NCBI GenBank assembly: GCA_903644035.1
Contig: CAHJXG010000315.1
Location: 1-5,570 of the forward strand
Direction of reading: 5' to 3'
Length of the DNA: 5,570 nt
DNA from: Rhodospirillales bacterium
GTDB taxonomy: Bacteria; Pseudomonadota; Alphaproteobacteria; Acetobacterales; Acetobacteraceae
Every line of letters begins with the position of its first letter. Position 1 is the stretch's first letter. Below are positions 4,554-5,570 of this stretch, piece after piece. The notes beneath the pieces are model-generated. The model was not told the DNA's origin. It made no database searches and worked only from the letters and a program-made list of their open reading frames with translations. The translations under genes and the position numbers were made by a program.

Positions 4554-5557
4554 TGGGTGACGTGTTCGCTCGCTACATGGAGAAGCATGGGAAGCACACG
4601 GCCGGGGCAGGGGTGCAGCGTCGCAACCTGTTCCTTGCCCTTGAGCGGATGCAGGAAGGCTTGAGCGTTGGCGAGTTCACGTTGGACGCGCAACACGCCC
4701 TGATCCGGCGCATGGAGGCGGACGACTACCAGCGCGGCACGATCAAGCGGGTGCTAGGAGCCGTGAAGGCGGCGGTGCAATGGGCCTGGAAGAATGGCGA
4801 GCTTGAGCAGCCCATTCCATTCCTGACCGTGCCGGATGGACAGCCGCGCGAACGCATCATGGATGCGGCCGAGATGGCGGCGCTATGGGACGTGGCCGAG
4901 CTGCCGCACCTGCGAATGTTCATGCTGCTGCTTGTAGGGACCGCCGCGCGTCCATCGGCCGTGCTGGAACTGACGCGGGAGCGGTGCGACCTCGAACGCG
5001 GCCTGATCGACCTGAACCCAGCGGGCCGGGCGCAGACCAAGAAGCGCCGGCCGGTGGTGCCAATGCCTGACTTCCTGCGACCTTGGATCGAACAAGCCCC
5101 GCCTGGCCCGCTGGTGCGGTTCCGTGGCAAGGCGGTAGTGAAGGTGAACAAGGCTTGGCGTGAGGCGCGGGACCTCGCCAAGCTGGACGCGGCGGTTGTG
5201 CCCTACACGATCCGGCACACGGTCGCGACCGAGCTGCGGGCTCGCGGCGTGCCCGAGCTAGAGCTTGCCGGGCTGCTGGGGCACTCGATGCCCAACTTTA
5301 GGACGACAGGGAGGTATGCGAAATATGCGCCCACACACCTAGGCGCGGCGCGGGCCGCGATAGACGACTTCGCTACGGAAATCGGCCGGGAGGCAACCCG
5401 ACCGATCCATCCGAAAACCGATATACCTGAAAACAGCGTGCGTGTTAGCTGCGTGCTAGTCTCTGCGCCAACGGCCGGCAAGCCGTTGATTTCTGGAGCG
5501 GGCGAAGGGATTCGAACCCTCGACCCCAACCTTGGCAAGGTTGTGCTCTACCCCTGA
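4334..5557 (+). CDS. int: Tyrosine recombinase (phage integrase)
   Basis: This protein (407 aa) would catalyse site-specific integration and excision at the adjacent tRNA-Gly. The N-terminal arm-binding-like region (about 10-65: DYWLSKRPNSPVWCRTWF, RASLGTDDLAAARLALARWV) is followed by a SAM-like core-binding domain (about 70-160) and a catalytic domain (about 170-348). Catalytic residues are Arg206 in TAARPSAVLEL, Lys236 or Lys237 in QTKKRRP, Arg294 in YTIRHTVATEL, His317 in GLLGHS and the nucleophile Tyr328 in TTGRYAKY. The box II histidine (HxxR) is Tyr291 here. The catalytic fold should end near 348; the remaining 59 residues are an extension, and codons 387-407 read antisense through the tRNA gene, ending GEGIRTLDPNLGKVVLYP. 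That tail is a product of the att junction. The gene appears to have no promoter of its own. Confidence 0.95.
   Translation: MRKRSDRPGQVGDYWLSKRPNSPVWCRTWFDVASRQTSRASLGTDDLAAARLALARWVTLHGDRAAQQPRDVLMGDVFARYMEKHGKHTAGAGVQRRNLFLALERMQEGLSVGEFTLDAQHALIRRMEADDYQRGTIKRVLGAVKAAVQWAWKNGELEQPIPFLTVPDGQPRERIMDAAEMAALWDVAELPHLRMFMLLLVGTAARPSAVLELTRERCDLERGLIDLNPAGRAQTKKRRPVVPMPDFLRPWIEQAPPGPLVRFRGKAVVKVNKAWREARDLAKLDAAVVPYTIRHTVATELRARGVPELELAGLLGHSMPNFRTTGRYAKYAPTHLGAARAAIDDFATEIGREATRPIHPKTDIPENSVRVSCVLVSAPTAGKPLISGAGEGIRTLDPNLGKVVLYP
5439..5460 (+). repeat. Tandem 11-bp direct repeats beside the att site
   Basis: TGCGTGTTAGC (5439-5449) is followed directly by TGCGTGCTAGT (5450-5460), matching at 9 of 11 positions. 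The pair lies within the end of the integrase frame, past its catalytic domain, 33 bp from the tRNA 3' end. Short direct repeats beside the core are typical of arm-type integrase or excisionase binding sites. The repeats are seen; the role is inferred. A GAAAAC repeat (5413-5418 and 5429-5434) lies just before it and may belong to the same region. Confidence 0.45.
5469..5488. repeat. Perfect 7-bp inverted repeat next to the tRNA 3' end
   Basis: CAACGGC (5469-5475) and GCCGTTG (5482-5488) pair perfectly around the 6-nt loop CGGCAA. Reading leftward it lies 5 nt after the encoded CCA of the tRNA, so it could terminate or stabilise the tRNA transcript, although no U-run follows. Reading rightward it is followed by ATTTCT, a weak T-tract. 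It may instead be part of the attP protein-binding region. Confidence 0.4.
5494..5540. other. Probable attachment site core region (tRNA 3' half)
   Basis: The integrase gene abuts the 3' end of a complete tRNA gene, the standard arrangement for elements that integrate into tRNA genes and supply a replacement 3' part. The identity block should cover some or all of the bases from the CCA to the anticodon loop. Its exact limits and the crossover point cannot be set from one junction, because the other att copy is not in this window; I found no second copy near bases 32-190. A complete tRNA, rather than only its 3' part, suggests the integrated state. Confidence 0.6.
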
Positions 5558-5568
5558 GCTACGCCCGC
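5494..5568 (-). tRNA. tRNA-Gly (anticodon GCC)
   Basis: This is a complete cloverleaf on the minus strand. The acceptor stem GCGGGCG (5568-5562) pairs with CGCCCGC (complement of 5498-5504). The D arm reads GCTC/GAGC, the anticodon stem-loop is CAACC-TTGCCAA-GGTTG with anticodon GCC, and the T arm is GAGGG-TTCGAAT-CCCTT. The discriminator is T, and CCA is encoded at 5496-5494. It reads glycine GGC/GGU codons and is likely the host gene used for integration. Only 2 nt remain upstream of its 5' end, so its promoter is outside the window. It is convergent with, and fully contained in the antisense of, the end of the integrase operon. Confidence 0.95.
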
Positions 5569-5570
5569 AT

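Noticed and set aside
5203..5538. Minus-strand frame beginning inside the tRNA (MPRLGSRVRIPSP type)
   Set aside because: This peptide type comes from reading tRNA genes as protein and is a common false prediction.
1..5570. CRISPR array, insertion sequence or other mobile element inside the window
   Set aside because: I saw no regularly spaced repeats, no transposase and no terminal inverted repeats.

Overview
This window looks like one end of an integrated prophage-like element or capsid-encoding phage satellite in a GC-rich proteobacterium. An alphaproteobacterial host is my best guess, from the strong GC preference at third codon positions, the style of the tyrosine integrase and the tRNA-Gly(GCC) sequence with an encoded CCA. 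This is inference, and I cannot name a genus. Bases 1-31 are not biological: they match the 3' part of the Illumina TruSeq read-2 adapter, so real sequence starts at base 32.

Layout. At the left edge is the 5' end of a leftward gene (32-92, about 20 codons, cut by the adapter). A short divergent control region (93-190) holds a sigma70-type promoter with a perfect TATAAT and two consecutive dyads. The second dyad pairs with the Shine-Dalgarno sequence of the first rightward gene. From 191 to 5557 everything runs rightward as one tightly packed operon, joined by 4-nt start/stop overlaps (691-694, 930-933, 2270-2273, 4146-4149) or a 2-nt gap (2831-2832). The order is a MerR-like winged-HTH protein, an unknown basic 80-aa protein, an HK97-type major capsid protein, an HK97-type prohead protease, an HK97-type portal, a small excisionase-like HTH protein and a tyrosine integrase. 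The integrase gene runs into a leftward tRNA-Gly(GCC) gene at the right edge. The tRNA 3' half is the likely attachment site, and the integrase's last 21 codons are antisense to the tRNA.

How the genes fit together. Capsid, protease and portal are enough for a procapsid shell with its maturation protease and DNA entry ring. Their order (capsid, protease, portal) is the reverse of the usual portal, protease, capsid. No large terminase, tail, lysis or replication gene is visible, and xis/int occupy the place where a terminase would be expected. The integrase seems to be transcribed with the head genes rather than from its own promoter. A capsid-forming satellite, a remodelled mini-prophage and a decayed prophage all remain possible, because the left part of the element is missing.

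No stretch longer than 300 bases lacks a gene.
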